Source of the DNA: an uncultured Spirochaetota bacterium | Lineage (GTDB): Bacteria; Spirochaetota; UBA4802; UBA5550 | Assembly (NCBI GenBank): GCA_937872225.1 | Contig: CALMRZ010000032.1 | Location: 17,046-81,045, forward strand | Length of the DNA stretch: 64,000 nt | Direction: 5' to 3' | In this document: piece after piece, positions 17,884 through 26,177 of the stretch | How the letters are laid out: each line of letters starts with the position of its first letter | Numbering within the stretch: position 1 is the first letter of the stretch | Program-made: the position numbers and the translations under genes | Notes under the pieces: generated by a model | Told to the model about the DNA's origin: nothing | The model's database searches: none | What the model saw: the letters and a program-made list of their open reading frames with translations, nothing else

Positions 17884-19269
17884 TCAGGCCTCTGCGGCCG
17901 GCCCCGGCGCCGGACCCGCTGGCCGGTGGGGAGCCCTGCTCCTTCTCCGGCGGTTCCTGCCCCTTCCGCGGTTCTGGCCGCTTCCTTCCGGGCGCTGCGC
18001 TCCCCCCTCGGGGCGCTGCGCGGGCGCTTCCGGGCGCTGTCCCGCTTCACCGGCGGGACGCCTGCCCCCTTCGGGCAAGGTCCGCGCCGCGCGCTCCTTC
18101 CAGTACTTCAGCTCCTCCCGGTACGCCCCGGCGGCCTCGGTAAAGATCTCGAAAAACATGAGGGAATTGGCGAAGTGCGCGTTACGCATGAAGCGCTTTT
18201 CGTAGCTCTTCCCCTTGGGCCCGCTGACGGGTCGGGTGAAGCTCGACTGGCGGGCGACGAGGTTGGTTATGGAGTCCCATTCGCGGCGCGGTATCCTGAG
18301 GCGCGTCACCAGGTCGGTGAAGCGCTGGTGCATCATGGCGAAAACGTCCTGAAACCCGCGGCGGTCGCCCATGGCCTCGTCGAAAAGATCGTAGAACAGG
18401 GCCGCCAGGAGCACGGCGGCGGGGATATCCTCGCCAGCGGCGCGGCGGCGGTCAACCGCCGCGAGACGCCTCAAGAGGTTCGGCTGCCTCTCCGGGTCGA
18501 GCTCCGGGAGCCAGTGCCTGAGGATCCGGAAATTCTTGAGGTTGCGGAACGTGCCCGCCGAGGCCCCGCATCGCAGTATCTTGTACAATTCCTCGAGCAT
18601 GCGGTGGGCATTGGCCTGGGTGATGAGGTGCGCGCTGGCAATGGCCGCCTTGAAGTCCGTTTTCGACAAGGTGAAATCAAGCTGGGCACAGAAGCGCGCC
18701 GCCCGTATGATCCGCACCGGGTCCTCGGCGAAGCGCTTCGCCGGATCGCCGATGGAGCGGATCGTCTTTTTCTTCAGGTCTTCAAGGCCGCCGCTGTAAT
18801 CGTGGATGGAGCCGTCGGCGCTGTCGTAGTAGAGGCCGTTCACGGTGAAATCGCGACGGAGGGCGTCCTCCTCTATGGAGCCGTACACGTTGTTGGCGGC
18901 AAAGCGCCCCTCGCCGGCAACCTCCTCCGGGTCGACGGCGGCCCGGAAGGTGGCCACCTCCACGAAGCGGTCGTGGCTGATGTACACGTGGGCCAGGCGG
19001 AAGCGCCTCCCGATCAGGAAGCAGCGCCGGAACAGGCGCTTGATCTGCTGCGGCCGGGCGTCGGTAACGATGTCGAAGTCCTTCGGCTTCTTGTCGAGGA
19101 GAAGGTCGCGCACGCACCCCCCGACCAGGAAGGCGTCAAAGCCGTTGCTTCTCAGCCGGTGCATGATGTCAAGGACGTTTCGCTCGACGTGTTTTCTGGA
19201 CATGGCGTGCCGGGTCTGCGGCACGATGATCGGGTACTTTTTGCGGAATAGGGAAGGCAATAATTTCAT
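17884..19269 (-). CDS. pcnB: Poly(A) polymerase / tRNA nucleotidyltransferase family (PcnB-like) with basic C-terminal tail
   Basis: 461 residues, close to E. coli PcnB. The N-terminus (PIIVPQTRHAMSRKHVERN) matches the conserved start of PcnB proteins, which supports the 19269 start although no Shine-Dalgarno is visible. Catalytic features are the nucleotide-binding GGCVRDLLL at ~50 and the metal-binding DFDIVTDA at ~64. The RNA-binding helical region follows to ~395. The last ~65 residues are low-complexity: repeated QRPEG units then an Arg-rich RGRGRNRRRRSR segment, probably binding RNA. It adds 3' A tails to RNA for decay. It could instead be a CCA-adding enzyme, but the N-terminal pattern favours PcnB. 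Confidence 0.88.
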   Translation of the reverse strand: MKLLPSLFRKKYPIIVPQTRHAMSRKHVERNVLDIMHRLRSNGFDAFLVGGCVRDLLLDKKPKDFDIVTDARPQQIKRLFRRCFLIGRRFRLAHVYISHDRFVEVATFRAAVDPEEVAGEGRFAANNVYGSIEEDALRRDFTVNGLYYDSADGSIHDYSGGLEDLKKKTIRSIGDPAKRFAEDPVRIIRAARFCAQLDFTLSKTDFKAAIASAHLITQANAHRMLEELYKILRCGASAGTFRNLKNFRILRHWLPELDPERQPNLLRRLAAVDRRRAAGEDIPAAVLLAALFYDLFDEAMGDRRGFQDVFAMMHQRFTDLVTRLRIPRREWDSITNLVARQSSFTRPVSGPKGKSYEKRFMRNAHFANSLMFFEIFTEAAGAYREELKYWKERAARTLPEGGRRPAGEAGQRPEAPAQRPEGGAQRPEGSGQNRGRGRNRRRRSRAPHRPAGPAPGPAAEA

Positions 19270-19415
19270 ATATGGTAAAATCGCGATTTTTTTACATTCT
19301 ACAATTTGCGGGCTTATTTGTCAATTAACGTTTCATTTAAATGTACGCTATACCTGCTCACATCCAGTCAAAACTGTCATTGACAAAGAGCAGGATACTG
19401 CATAGGATATGAACC

Positions 19416-19790
19416 ATGTCTCTCGCATCATCACTGAAACAAAAAGCCGCGGCACTGAAAAAGGAGCTGTCGGCCCTTTACTACGCTTACCGGCACCCCC
19501 GGACCGGCATGGCGCCCCGCCTTATCATACTCTTCACCCTGGGCTATGCCCTGAGCCCCCTCGACCTCATCCCCGACTTCATTCCGGTCATAGGGCACCT
19601 GGACGACCTCATCATCATTCCGCTGCTGATCAGCCTGTCAGTCCGGCTGATTCCGCCGGAGGTCATGATTGAATGCAGGGAAAAGGCCGCAACAAATCCT
19701 GCCACATTGAAAAAAGATTGGAAATTCGCCGCTGGAATAATATTCGTATGGGTTTGTATAATTATCATTATAATTCGAAATGTAATATGA
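19416..19790 (+). CDS. DUF1232 (YkvA-like) small membrane protein
   Basis: 124 residues. The DUF1232 core is unmistakable (ILFTLGYALSPLDLIPDFIPVIGHLDD, residues ~38-64, split here only by naming). A further hydrophobic segment and a C-terminal TM helix (AGIIFVWVCIIIIIIRNVI) follow. The ATG at 19416 has AGGAT upstream. Function of the family is not established. It stands alone; downstream are a hairpin and a Fur-like palindrome before the PiT gene. Confidence 0.85.
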   Translation: MSLASSLKQKAAALKKELSALYYAYRHPRTGMAPRLIILFTLGYALSPLDLIPDFIPVIGHLDDLIIIPLLISLSVRLIPPEVMIECREKAATNPATLKKDWKFAAGIIFVWVCIIIIIIRNVI

Positions 19791-19802
19791 AAAAAAACTC
19801 TG

Positions 19803-19817
19803 AATGATAATCATTAT
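19803..19817. promoter_or_regulatory. Fur-box-like palindrome upstream of the PiT gene
   Basis: AATGATAATCATTAT equals positions 4-18 of the 19-bp Fur consensus (15 of 19 match over the full site). It contains a perfect 6-1-6 inverted repeat. It lies 146 bp before the PiT start. A second AT-rich near-palindrome (ATAATTATCATTATAATT, 19758-19775) overlaps the end of the DUF1232 gene. No iron gene is adjacent, so the role is uncertain. Confidence 0.4.
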
Positions 19818-19834
19818 ATACTTCAAAAATACCC

Positions 19835-19854
19835 GGCATTTTTTGCAAAATGCC
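19835..19854 (+). terminator. Hairpin after the DUF1232 gene
   Basis: A perfect 8-bp stem (GGCATTTT and AAAATGCC) with loop TTGC is followed by TGTTTAATT. This is a plausible weak intrinsic terminator for the DUF1232 transcript. Confidence 0.4.
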
Positions 19855-19962
19855 TGTTTAATTACATTTTTTTGAATTAATTAGTTGCAAAAGCCCCCAT
19901 CTTTTTTAACATCAATCTCCAGTGCAGAAGATATCAGCACTATTTCTTGCAAAGGACCCGAA

Positions 19963-20952
19963 ATGGATATTTATATCATCTTCCTTATTTTTCTCGCCCT
20001 CGTCTTTGATTTTATCAATGGCTTTCATGATTCAGCCAATTCCATCGCAACCGTTGTATCGACCCGGGTCTTATCCCCCCGTTATGCCGTCATGTGGGCC
20101 GCCTTTTTCAACTTCATCGCCTTCCTGTTCTTCGGCCTCCATGTTGCCGGCACTATCGGAAAGGGAATCATTGACATTTCCATCATGGACAATGAGATCA
20201 TTCTGGCCACCCTGACCGGGGCCATCACCTGGGACCTCATCACCTGGTACTTCGGACTGCCCACCAGTTCCTCCCACGCCCTGATGGGGGGCCTCATCGG
20301 CGCGGCCCTGGTCAAGACGGGGACCAGCGCCCTGGTATGGAAAGGCATCATCAAGACCGTGGCATTCATCTTCGTTTCGCCCATCCTTGGCCTGACACTG
20401 GGGTTGCTGATAGGTACTGCCGTATACCGGGCTTTCAGAAATAAAGCGCCGGGTCAAGTGGACCACCTCTTCCGGAAGGGCCAGCTCCTGTCCGCCGCCC
20501 TCTACAGCCTGGGCCATGGGGGCAATGACGCGCAGAAAACCATGGGGATCATCACCGGCCTGCTCTTCAGCGCCGGGTTCCTGAAAGGGGAGTTCCACGT
20601 CCCCATCTGGGTCGTCCTTTCGTGCCATGGGGCCATAGCCCTGGGAACCATGTTCGGCGGGTGGAGGATCGTGAAGACCATGGGCCAGCGCGTGGCGAAG
20701 CTGAAGCCGGTGGACGGTTTCTGTGCGGAAACAAGCGCGGCAAGCACCCTCTTTTTCGCCTCTTTTCTCGGCATACCGGTGAGCACCACCCACACCATCA
20801 CCGGGGCAATCATGGGCGTCGGTTCTCTCAGGCGGATGACCGCGGTTCGGTGGGGCGTGGCCGGACAGATCATATGGGCCTGGATATTTACCATACCGGC
20901 ATCGGCACTTATCTCTGCCCTGGTATTTTATGCGTGTAAAATATTATTTTAA
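19963..20952 (+). CDS. pit: PiT-family inorganic phosphate transporter
   Basis: 329 residues, about ten TM helices. Both PiT signature repeats are visible: GFHDSANSIATVVSTRVLSP at ~20 and GHGGNDAQKTMGIITGLL at ~184. The start at 19963 (MDIYIIFLIF) follows AAAGGA 6 nt upstream; an upstream in-frame extension is not membrane-like. It imports phosphate, probably as metal-phosphate, with proton or sodium. The DUF47/PhoU-like partner usually encoded beside PiT genes is not adjacent here but 13.6 kb away (34522-35148). It opens the phosphate island of the window. Confidence 0.92.
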   Translation: MDIYIIFLIFLALVFDFINGFHDSANSIATVVSTRVLSPRYAVMWAAFFNFIAFLFFGLHVAGTIGKGIIDISIMDNEIILATLTGAITWDLITWYFGLPTSSSHALMGGLIGAALVKTGTSALVWKGIIKTVAFIFVSPILGLTLGLLIGTAVYRAFRNKAPGQVDHLFRKGQLLSAALYSLGHGGNDAQKTMGIITGLLFSAGFLKGEFHVPIWVVLSCHGAIALGTMFGGWRIVKTMGQRVAKLKPVDGFCAETSAASTLFFASFLGIPVSTTHTITGAIMGVGSLRRMTAVRWGVAGQIIWAWIFTIPASALISALVFYACKILF

Positions 20953-21010
20953 TTTCAGCACAACGACCCGAGCCCGGCCGGCATCATCCTAGATTCTTTT
21001 TTTCAGAATA

Positions 21011-21032
21011 TTTATATTTTCTTCATGGCATC
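21011..21032 (+). promoter_or_regulatory. Candidate Pho box (two 11-bp units)
   Basis: Two adjacent 11-mers, TTTATATTTTC and TTCATGGCATC, match the unit pattern found before pstS. They lie 46 bp upstream of the 52-residue small protein gene. A TATTAT-like -10 follows at ~21039. Confidence 0.45.
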
Positions 21033-21078
21033 ATTGCATATTATTCCCGCATTACAGCAAGCAGGAGGCAGGACCGCC

Positions 21079-21237
21079 ATGGAAAAGAATAATTTCCTCT
21101 TCGCGCTTACAAGAACCGCCATGCGGTATGTCGATTATTCATGGCCGGTGGCCGTTTCCGGATTCATTTTCTGCATGACCATGCTATTGACCGGATTCAA
21201 CATTCCGATGAGACGGTTAGCGACGGACAGGGTCTGA
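21079..21237 (+). CDS. Small single-pass membrane protein, 52 aa, unknown function
   Basis: Starts at 21079 with AGGAGG 9 nt upstream, a strong ribosome site. The protein (MEKNNFLFALTRTAMRYVDY, then PVAVSGFIFCMTMLLTGF and a basic end) has one clear TM helix at ~22-40. It lies alone between the PiT gene and the convergent sensor kinase gene, behind a candidate Pho box. I recognise no family. The good ribosome site, membrane-protein composition and upstream box make it more likely real than a chance frame. Confidence 0.5.
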   Translation: MEKNNFLFALTRTAMRYVDYSWPVAVSGFIFCMTMLLTGFNIPMRRLATDRV

Positions 21238-21257
21238 CACAAGGCCGCTGCGGCAGG

Positions 21258-22853
21258 TCATGTGCTCCGGAAGCGTTTCACCAGTAACACCTGGTTTCCC
21301 TTCGTGTTATACCGGACCTCGTCGAATATTTGCATGGTCATCTGGATGCCCCGGCCGTGGGGAAGCAATTCCTCACCGGCATTGTCTGGTTCTCTCTTCA
21401 TCACCCAAGCGTGATCGAAACCGTTTCCTTCATCCGTAATCCGGTATATGACCCTGTCTTCTTTAATGGCATAATCGACGTACACTTTTTTATTGCGGCA
21501 GGCGTTTTCCTGCTGCCGCCGCGACAGCAGGTTGAAGTAATCATCAGCCGCCAGGGCTGCCGATTTTTCACTGAACGATATTCCCAGATTGCCGTGCTCG
21601 ATGGCGTTGATGATGATCTCGCGAAGTGCAAGGCGTATCATTTTGCCTTCACCGCGCCCCAGCCGCCTGTCCAGGAGCTCGGTGATCCGAAACGCAGCCT
21701 CATCCGCCGCGAGGATGGAATTCCCGATCTCAATCGCAAGCCGCTCCCGCAGGATGTATTTTTGTATCGAGTCCTCCGCGGCAATTGATGCTCTTCCCAG
21801 GATCTCCTGTATTCCCTCGACATCAAGGCACTCCAGCCTCATGTTCATTGTCCTGGATTCCTTCAGGTACGGCATCTTGAAATCAACCTTGAACTGCACC
21901 GGCGTCCGCTCCCTCGAAAAGCGCTCAAGATTTGATTTCACCAGTTCCTCGGTCAGGTCCTTGCCGTCCATGTCGTCACGTATAAAATCAAGGAGATACC
22001 GGCCCTGCAGTTTTTCCGGCGCCATATTGAAATGCTTTTTAACGGCGCTATTCACCGTAACAATATTCCAGCCGTCATCGAGGGTAAAGATAATCTCATC
22101 TGAATTTTCCACTATCCGTCGGTATTTCTCCTCTGAAAGCCGGAGGGTCTTTCCCGTTTCGGCGAGGTCCCTGGATTTCTCGCGGATATTGCTCTCCAGC
22201 CTGGACCGCTCCACAATGATCCGCCGCGCCAGGTTGAAGCTGAAAACAGAAGCAATCAGCAGCTGGACGACAAGGGCGCCCAGGAGCATATTCAGATAAA
22301 AGGTGTTGATGGTGCCCACCTTTGCCTCGGAGATGCTTTTTATGCCGGCGACTATCTCATCTATCCCCCGGAGGATTCTTTCGTCCTTGCCTCCGGCGCG
22401 GTCGATGACGCGTTCCCTTCGGGCAAATCCCTTGTCATTCAGCTCAACCAGGAGCGTTATATATTCGGAGGATATGGCGGTATGCAGAGCCGCAAGGTCG
22501 CCGATCCTGAGGGTGATGCCGTTAAAATCCGAGCAGGTGGTTTTCAGGTTGAACAGCAGGTCCTGAATCATGGCGCTATACCTCGAAAAGAGCAGGTATT
22601 CCCTGCGATAAACCCCGGGATCGTCGCCCTCCATGACGATCCTCCGCCAGGTCTGGAACTGCTTCTGCATCAGGACCTGGACCTCCCGCGCATGGTCAAC
22701 GGCATCAATATAATCCTTCGAGTCCTGGTTCGATTTATAAATCGAATAGAAACCCATAACTCCCGTTGTGACTATTATCACGATGAGGAAGATTGCCCCG
22801 AAAATGATCTGCCGGTTCCTCCGGTACCCGCTCAGCCTTTCATTGATGGACAT
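21258..22853 (-). CDS. Membrane sensor with PAS domain and RsbW-type ATPase domain
   Basis: 531 residues from the ATG at 22853 (a TTG 12 nt upstream is possible). It has TM1 at ~17-38, an extracytoplasmic helical sensor region to ~190, TM2 at ~190-212, a coiled linker, and a PAS domain at ~240-345 (KYRRIVENSDEIIFTLDDGW). The C-terminal HATPase carries an N-box (LREIIINAIEHGNLGI) and a late glycine-rich segment (LPHGRGIQMT). No HisKA phospho-acceptor is visible, so it looks like the anti-sigma/serine kinase class (RsbW/SpoIIAB-like) rather than a classical histidine kinase. Such proteins act with SpoIIE phosphatases and STAS antagonists; a SpoIIE-type gene is present at 27720-28661 but looks truncated. 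Confidence 0.82.
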   Translation of the reverse strand: MSINERLSGYRRNRQIIFGAIFLIVIIVTTGVMGFYSIYKSNQDSKDYIDAVDHAREVQVLMQKQFQTWRRIVMEGDDPGVYRREYLLFSRYSAMIQDLLFNLKTTCSDFNGITLRIGDLAALHTAISSEYITLLVELNDKGFARRERVIDRAGGKDERILRGIDEIVAGIKSISEAKVGTINTFYLNMLLGALVVQLLIASVFSFNLARRIIVERSRLESNIREKSRDLAETGKTLRLSEEKYRRIVENSDEIIFTLDDGWNIVTVNSAVKKHFNMAPEKLQGRYLLDFIRDDMDGKDLTEELVKSNLERFSRERTPVQFKVDFKMPYLKESRTMNMRLECLDVEGIQEILGRASIAAEDSIQKYILRERLAIEIGNSILAADEAAFRITELLDRRLGRGEGKMIRLALREIIINAIEHGNLGISFSEKSAALAADDYFNLLSRRQQENACRNKKVYVDYAIKEDRVIYRITDEGNGFDHAWVMKREPDNAGEELLPHGRGIQMTMQIFDEVRYNTKGNQVLLVKRFRST

Positions 22854-23055
22854 AGCCGTATACAATCCTGCTGAAAATTCAAAACCGGCCTTATCGTACG
22901 CACAATTGCATGAGGTATTTATGATTCTGATATTAAGATATCATGAATTTTTCCGGTGTTGAGCCGTCGGTTCCCCGGTTTGGGCGCCCCGGCCGGCACA
23001 TATACCGCCCTATGCCGCCCATTTCTGATACCGCGGAGAGCCAGGGCTGCCACAA

Positions 23056-23077
23056 TTCATATTTTCTTTATATTCCC
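23056..23077 (+). promoter_or_regulatory. Candidate Pho box (two 11-bp units)
   Basis: TTCATATTTTC, identical to one unit of the pstS array, is followed directly by TTTATATTCCC. It lies 77 bp upstream of the PHP-domain gene and is oriented towards it. Confidence 0.5.
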
Positions 23078-23154
23078 AAAACAATATCCAAACAGGTTTC
23101 GAATATGCTGACATTAAAAAAGATCGCACAAGGAGTGAATACACAGACGTCGTT

Positions 23155-23907
23155 ATGCCGCAAACAACAATAAACCACCCTCAAACATTCACCAGTGAAT
23201 TGCTGGGCGAGATCCAGGCTTTCCTGAAGCAGCAGGAAAAAAAGTTTCCCCGTGACGAAACCCTTACCATCGACCTTCACTGTCACGATCACAACAGCAG
23301 CACGCCGGACGAGCTCCTGGGGCGCATCCTCAACATCCCGGAAACATGGCTTCCCAGCGAGGACCTGATCGAGATTCTCAAGGGCCACGGCTGCGACACC
23401 TTCACCGTGACCAACCACAACAACGCGCGGTCATGTTATGAGCTGCGCGAAAGGGGGGTGGACGTCCTCACCGGCGCGGAATTCACCTGCCAGGTGCCGG
23501 ACTACCGCGTCGGCACACACGTCCTCGCCTACGGGTTCACGCCGAGCCAGGAGACGATGCTGGAAAAACTGAGAAGCGACATCTACCGCTTCCAGGATTA
23601 TGCGGCGGAGAATGACATCCCCACGATCTGGGCCCATCCCCTCTACCACTATCACCGCGGCGAGATGCCGCCGATCGAATTCTTCGAGAAAATGGCCCTG
23701 GTGTTCGAGCGGTTCGATACCATCACCGTCCTTGTTGACGAATTCAATTGCGGCCCTGACCGCTTCGTTGAGATCGTAGACGGTCCCGATCATCCACCGG
23801 TAGTCGTTGGCGTGATTGGCCCAGTCTATGTCCCCTTGTTCGAACATGACGGAAAAGCCGTTTGGGTTCCCGCCCAGGGCCTGGAGGGTGGACTTCACCA
23901 TTTCTGA
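23155..23907 (+). pseudogene. PHP-domain protein truncated by fusion to an antisense alkaline phosphatase remnant
   Basis: Residues 1 to ~190 are a PHP metallo-hydrolase domain. Metal ligands are visible in DLHCHDHNSS, TNHNN, TGAEFT and WAHPLYHYH. From about position 23722 the frame continues through sequence that, on the other strand, encodes the alkaline phosphatase segment DLNEAVRAAIEFVNK, so the last ~60 residues are not PHP sequence. The C-terminal PHP strand with its final Asp-x-His ligands is missing. I infer a deletion that joined two convergent genes tail to tail. An intact homologue would tell how much was lost. The ATG at 23155 has only a distant AGGAG. Enzyme activity is unlikely. 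Confidence 0.7.
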
Positions 23908-24832
23908 AAGCTGGGGGTTCTCCTCATTCATCGTGAATTGTGGCTTTCCGGGATTGTCGGCCGGAACCGGAGGTTCCAACATGCCGCCGGATCCGCAGAA
24001 GAGGCCAAAGAGCTTCTTCCCCTTCTTCCTGGCTTCTTTTGCCGCCCTGGCCAGGGCCTTCCCGCCGTCAGAACCGGCCGTTCTTTCCACAAAGACATAC
24101 TCACCCGATGTTTTCAGGGTACTGTAATCGGTTTCAGGCAGAAACTTGAATTTTCCCGGCTCCCAGTTCGGGTGGCCGGCGCCGACCACCACATCGGGCT
24201 TCACGACCGACGCGATCTCGTGCCCTATCTGGCCGTAGTTGTTGCGGCTCACGTTGTTGCTCGCGAAGCAGGCCGGCGTGGCATGTGAAAATTCCACGGT
24301 GCTGACGATCCCGAAGGAAAAACCGAGCCCGTGGCGGAGGTCTTCCGTGATGGCGCGCAGGGCGCCGTCCGCCGGGTCGCCGCTCTTCCAGTTTACCTTG
24401 CCGCCATCGGTCTGATAGCCCGTTGAGACCGCCGTTGCGGCGGACGCTGAACCAGTCGCCGAACCATGGGTGATGAAATATTCGAACTGAGTGTCGAGGT
24501 TTGCAAGCGGATACGGCCTGTCTCCCCCCAGTTCAGGATTGTAGCCGAGGACAGGATCATAATTTTCAGGATCGTAGGTCCCGGCGCCGTTGAGCGTGGC
24601 GTAATGGTTATACGGCGACACGTCCCAGGTCGTGCAGTACCCCCCGGCAGGGGAACCGGTGAAACACCAGACCGTTGTCCCAGCCGGTCAGACACCGGCT
24701 CGCGGCAATCTCCTGCTCCAGGTGCATCCCGTCGCCGATAAACAAGATCACGTGCTTCGTTCCTCCGCTGTCGTAACAGCCGATCATCAGGCCGATCAGG
24801 AGAACCGATAAAACGACTTCCAGTTTTTTCAT
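23431..24832 (-). pseudogene. phoA-like: Alkaline phosphatase lipoprotein, frameshifted and C-terminally truncated
   Basis: Starts at 24832 (MKKLEVVLSVLLIGLMIGC, a lipoprotein signal) with GGAGGG 4 nt upstream. The catalytic region follows: HVILFIGDGMH, the Ser motif GSASAATAVSTGYQTDGG, and metal ligands DWANHAND. Two lesions are visible. A run of six C at 24640-24645 (G on the coding strand) puts the first ~63 residues out of frame with the rest; removing one base restores RGYCTTWDVSPYNHY. The gene also ends at ~23722, inside FVNKDGDG, where it runs into antisense PHP sequence, losing the distal DHxH/His metal ligands. It would release phosphate from organic esters if intact. Its place in the Pho island fits that role. 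Confidence 0.75.
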
Positions 24833-25067
24833 ACATCCCTCCACAAGGCTCCCGAAACGGCATGTCTCCGCTTCAGGAATAATCCAATATGGTTATACTA
24901 AAGCGGCAGGGTATGAAAAAACAATAAGGGCAGTGGGAATTAATAATGGAGTTGTTTAAAACCGCCCAATGCACCCGAGCGGCAGCTATCGCCGGCGGTC
25001 TTCCCGCCGCACGCCGGATCGTCACAAATGTATGGAAGATTAGGGCGGGGGAAACGGCTTCGCCCCC

Positions 25068-25553
25068 TTATTTAAGGATACGGTCTATCCTGTCGGAAAT
25101 TTTCCGCACAACCTCGGCGTCATCATTGACCTCCGACGCGCCGGTAATGCAATCGACCCCGTAGACGCTGTAGTCGTCCCTCGGCTTGCCGGCTGAATAA
25201 AAAACCACGATCTTTTTCCGTTCATCCGGGTCCCTTAAACCGCCGATGAACCACCGTGTCCTCGCGTTGAACAGCTGCCACGCCAGCAGCGCGTCAATGA
25301 TCACCAGGGCGTCGTATTTTTTTATTTCGAGCGAATGGAGCCTGTTGATGGGGACCATCGTGACCCTCGTTGTGCCCTTGTACCTGTCAGCAAGGCCCTG
25401 CGTGATCCGGTCCTTGTACCCGCTGGAAAGGGTCGCGATCGCGATCTTTTTTTTCGCGTCAGCCGGACCGACCACCCGCATGTTTTTAGCGCACTGCGCA
25501 AGGAACGGCAGCGACATGCCCATAAGGGCGACGGCGCATACTGTTTTTTTCAA
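25068..25553 (-). CDS. Small lipoprotein with possible flavodoxin-like fold, unknown function
   Basis: 161 residues from a TTG start at 25553, chosen because GAGGAA lies 9 nt upstream and the signal peptide begins there. The lipobox is LAQC at about residue 21. The mature part alternates beta and alpha (KKIAIATLSSGYKDR, YDALVIIDALLAWQ, KIVVFYSAG, VDCITGASEVND), like a flavodoxin or glutamine-amidotransferase-like fold, but no cofactor motif is certain. It lies downstream of a rhodanese-like lipoprotein gene on the same strand, about 100 bp apart, perhaps one transcription unit. I do not recognise the family. Confidence 0.7.
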   Translation of the reverse strand: MKKTVCAVALMGMSLPFLAQCAKNMRVVGPADAKKKIAIATLSSGYKDRITQGLADRYKGTTRVTMVPINRLHSLEIKKYDALVIIDALLAWQLFNARTRWFIGGLRDPDERKKIVVFYSAGKPRDDYSVYGVDCITGASEVNDDAEVVRKISDRIDRILK

Positions 25554-25653
25554 TGCGTTTGTTCCTCTTTTTTGGTCACGGCACGATACGGAGTTTTTCT
25601 CACCGTTGACCGGCCGGTGCACTACCCGGACCGGTCCGCACCCCGGGCTCCGG

Positions 25654-26067
25654 CTACTTCGTATCCGAAACCGAGCCGTAAACCTTGAAATACCGTGAAT
25701 TCGCTCCCCAGTTCATGAAACGGGTGTACCCGGCCTTCTCGAGCTTCCGTATCACCAGCTGAGCCCTGCCGCCGGTCTCGCAGGTCATGATAAGATACTG
25801 GGTCTTCGGAATCTCGCCGAGACGCTCCATGATCTCACCTGACGGGAAATTCTTTGCCGTGGGTATGTGCCCTTCTTTGAAGGCGCCGGCGGGACGCACA
25901 TCCACGATCCAGATGTCCTTCCGGGGCTTGTCCACCAGTTCCTTCAGCTTCGCCGGCTCCAGGTACTGTTTCAGCATGGCGCCGTCGTTCCCAGTGTATC
26001 CCTCGTAACAGCCTGGGAGCAGGGCCGCGCACATAACCAGTATTGAGAGTAACAATAATTCTCTCAT
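25654..26067 (-). CDS. Rhodanese-like lipoprotein
   Basis: 137 residues; start at 26067 (MRELLLLSILVMC) with GGGGGTGG upstream. Lipobox LLPGC at ~18-22. The rhodanese domain occupies ~50-125: IWIVDVRPAGAFKEGHIPTA, then the active-site loop CETGGRA with its Cys at ~97. Probably anchored in the periplasm and involved in sulfur or redox chemistry, though some such domains only bind. It precedes the 161-residue lipoprotein gene. Confidence 0.85.
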   Translation of the reverse strand: MRELLLLSILVMCAALLPGCYEGYTGNDGAMLKQYLEPAKLKELVDKPRKDIWIVDVRPAGAFKEGHIPTAKNFPSGEIMERLGEIPKTQYLIMTCETGGRAQLVIRKLEKAGYTRFMNWGANSRYFKVYGSVSDTK

Positions 26068-26177
26068 GATAAGCCACCCCCTTTGTCGTGAGAATTCAGA
26101 CACTACCATAGAAGGCGATTTCCGTCAAGCACGAATGGGTCTTTAGGCGTGGACGAAAAACGGAGCGTCTTGCTGAA

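Noticed and set aside
17926..19251. 441-codon plus-strand open frame opposite pcnB
   Set aside because: The minus strand has the nucleotidyltransferase motifs; the plus frame is a codon-bias shadow.
22943..23173. 76-codon open frame before the PHP gene
   Set aside because: No ribosome site or composition bias, and it spans the candidate Pho box.
24946..25164. Small plus-strand open frame near 25 kb
   Set aside because: It runs into the minus-strand lipoprotein gene and has no start signal.
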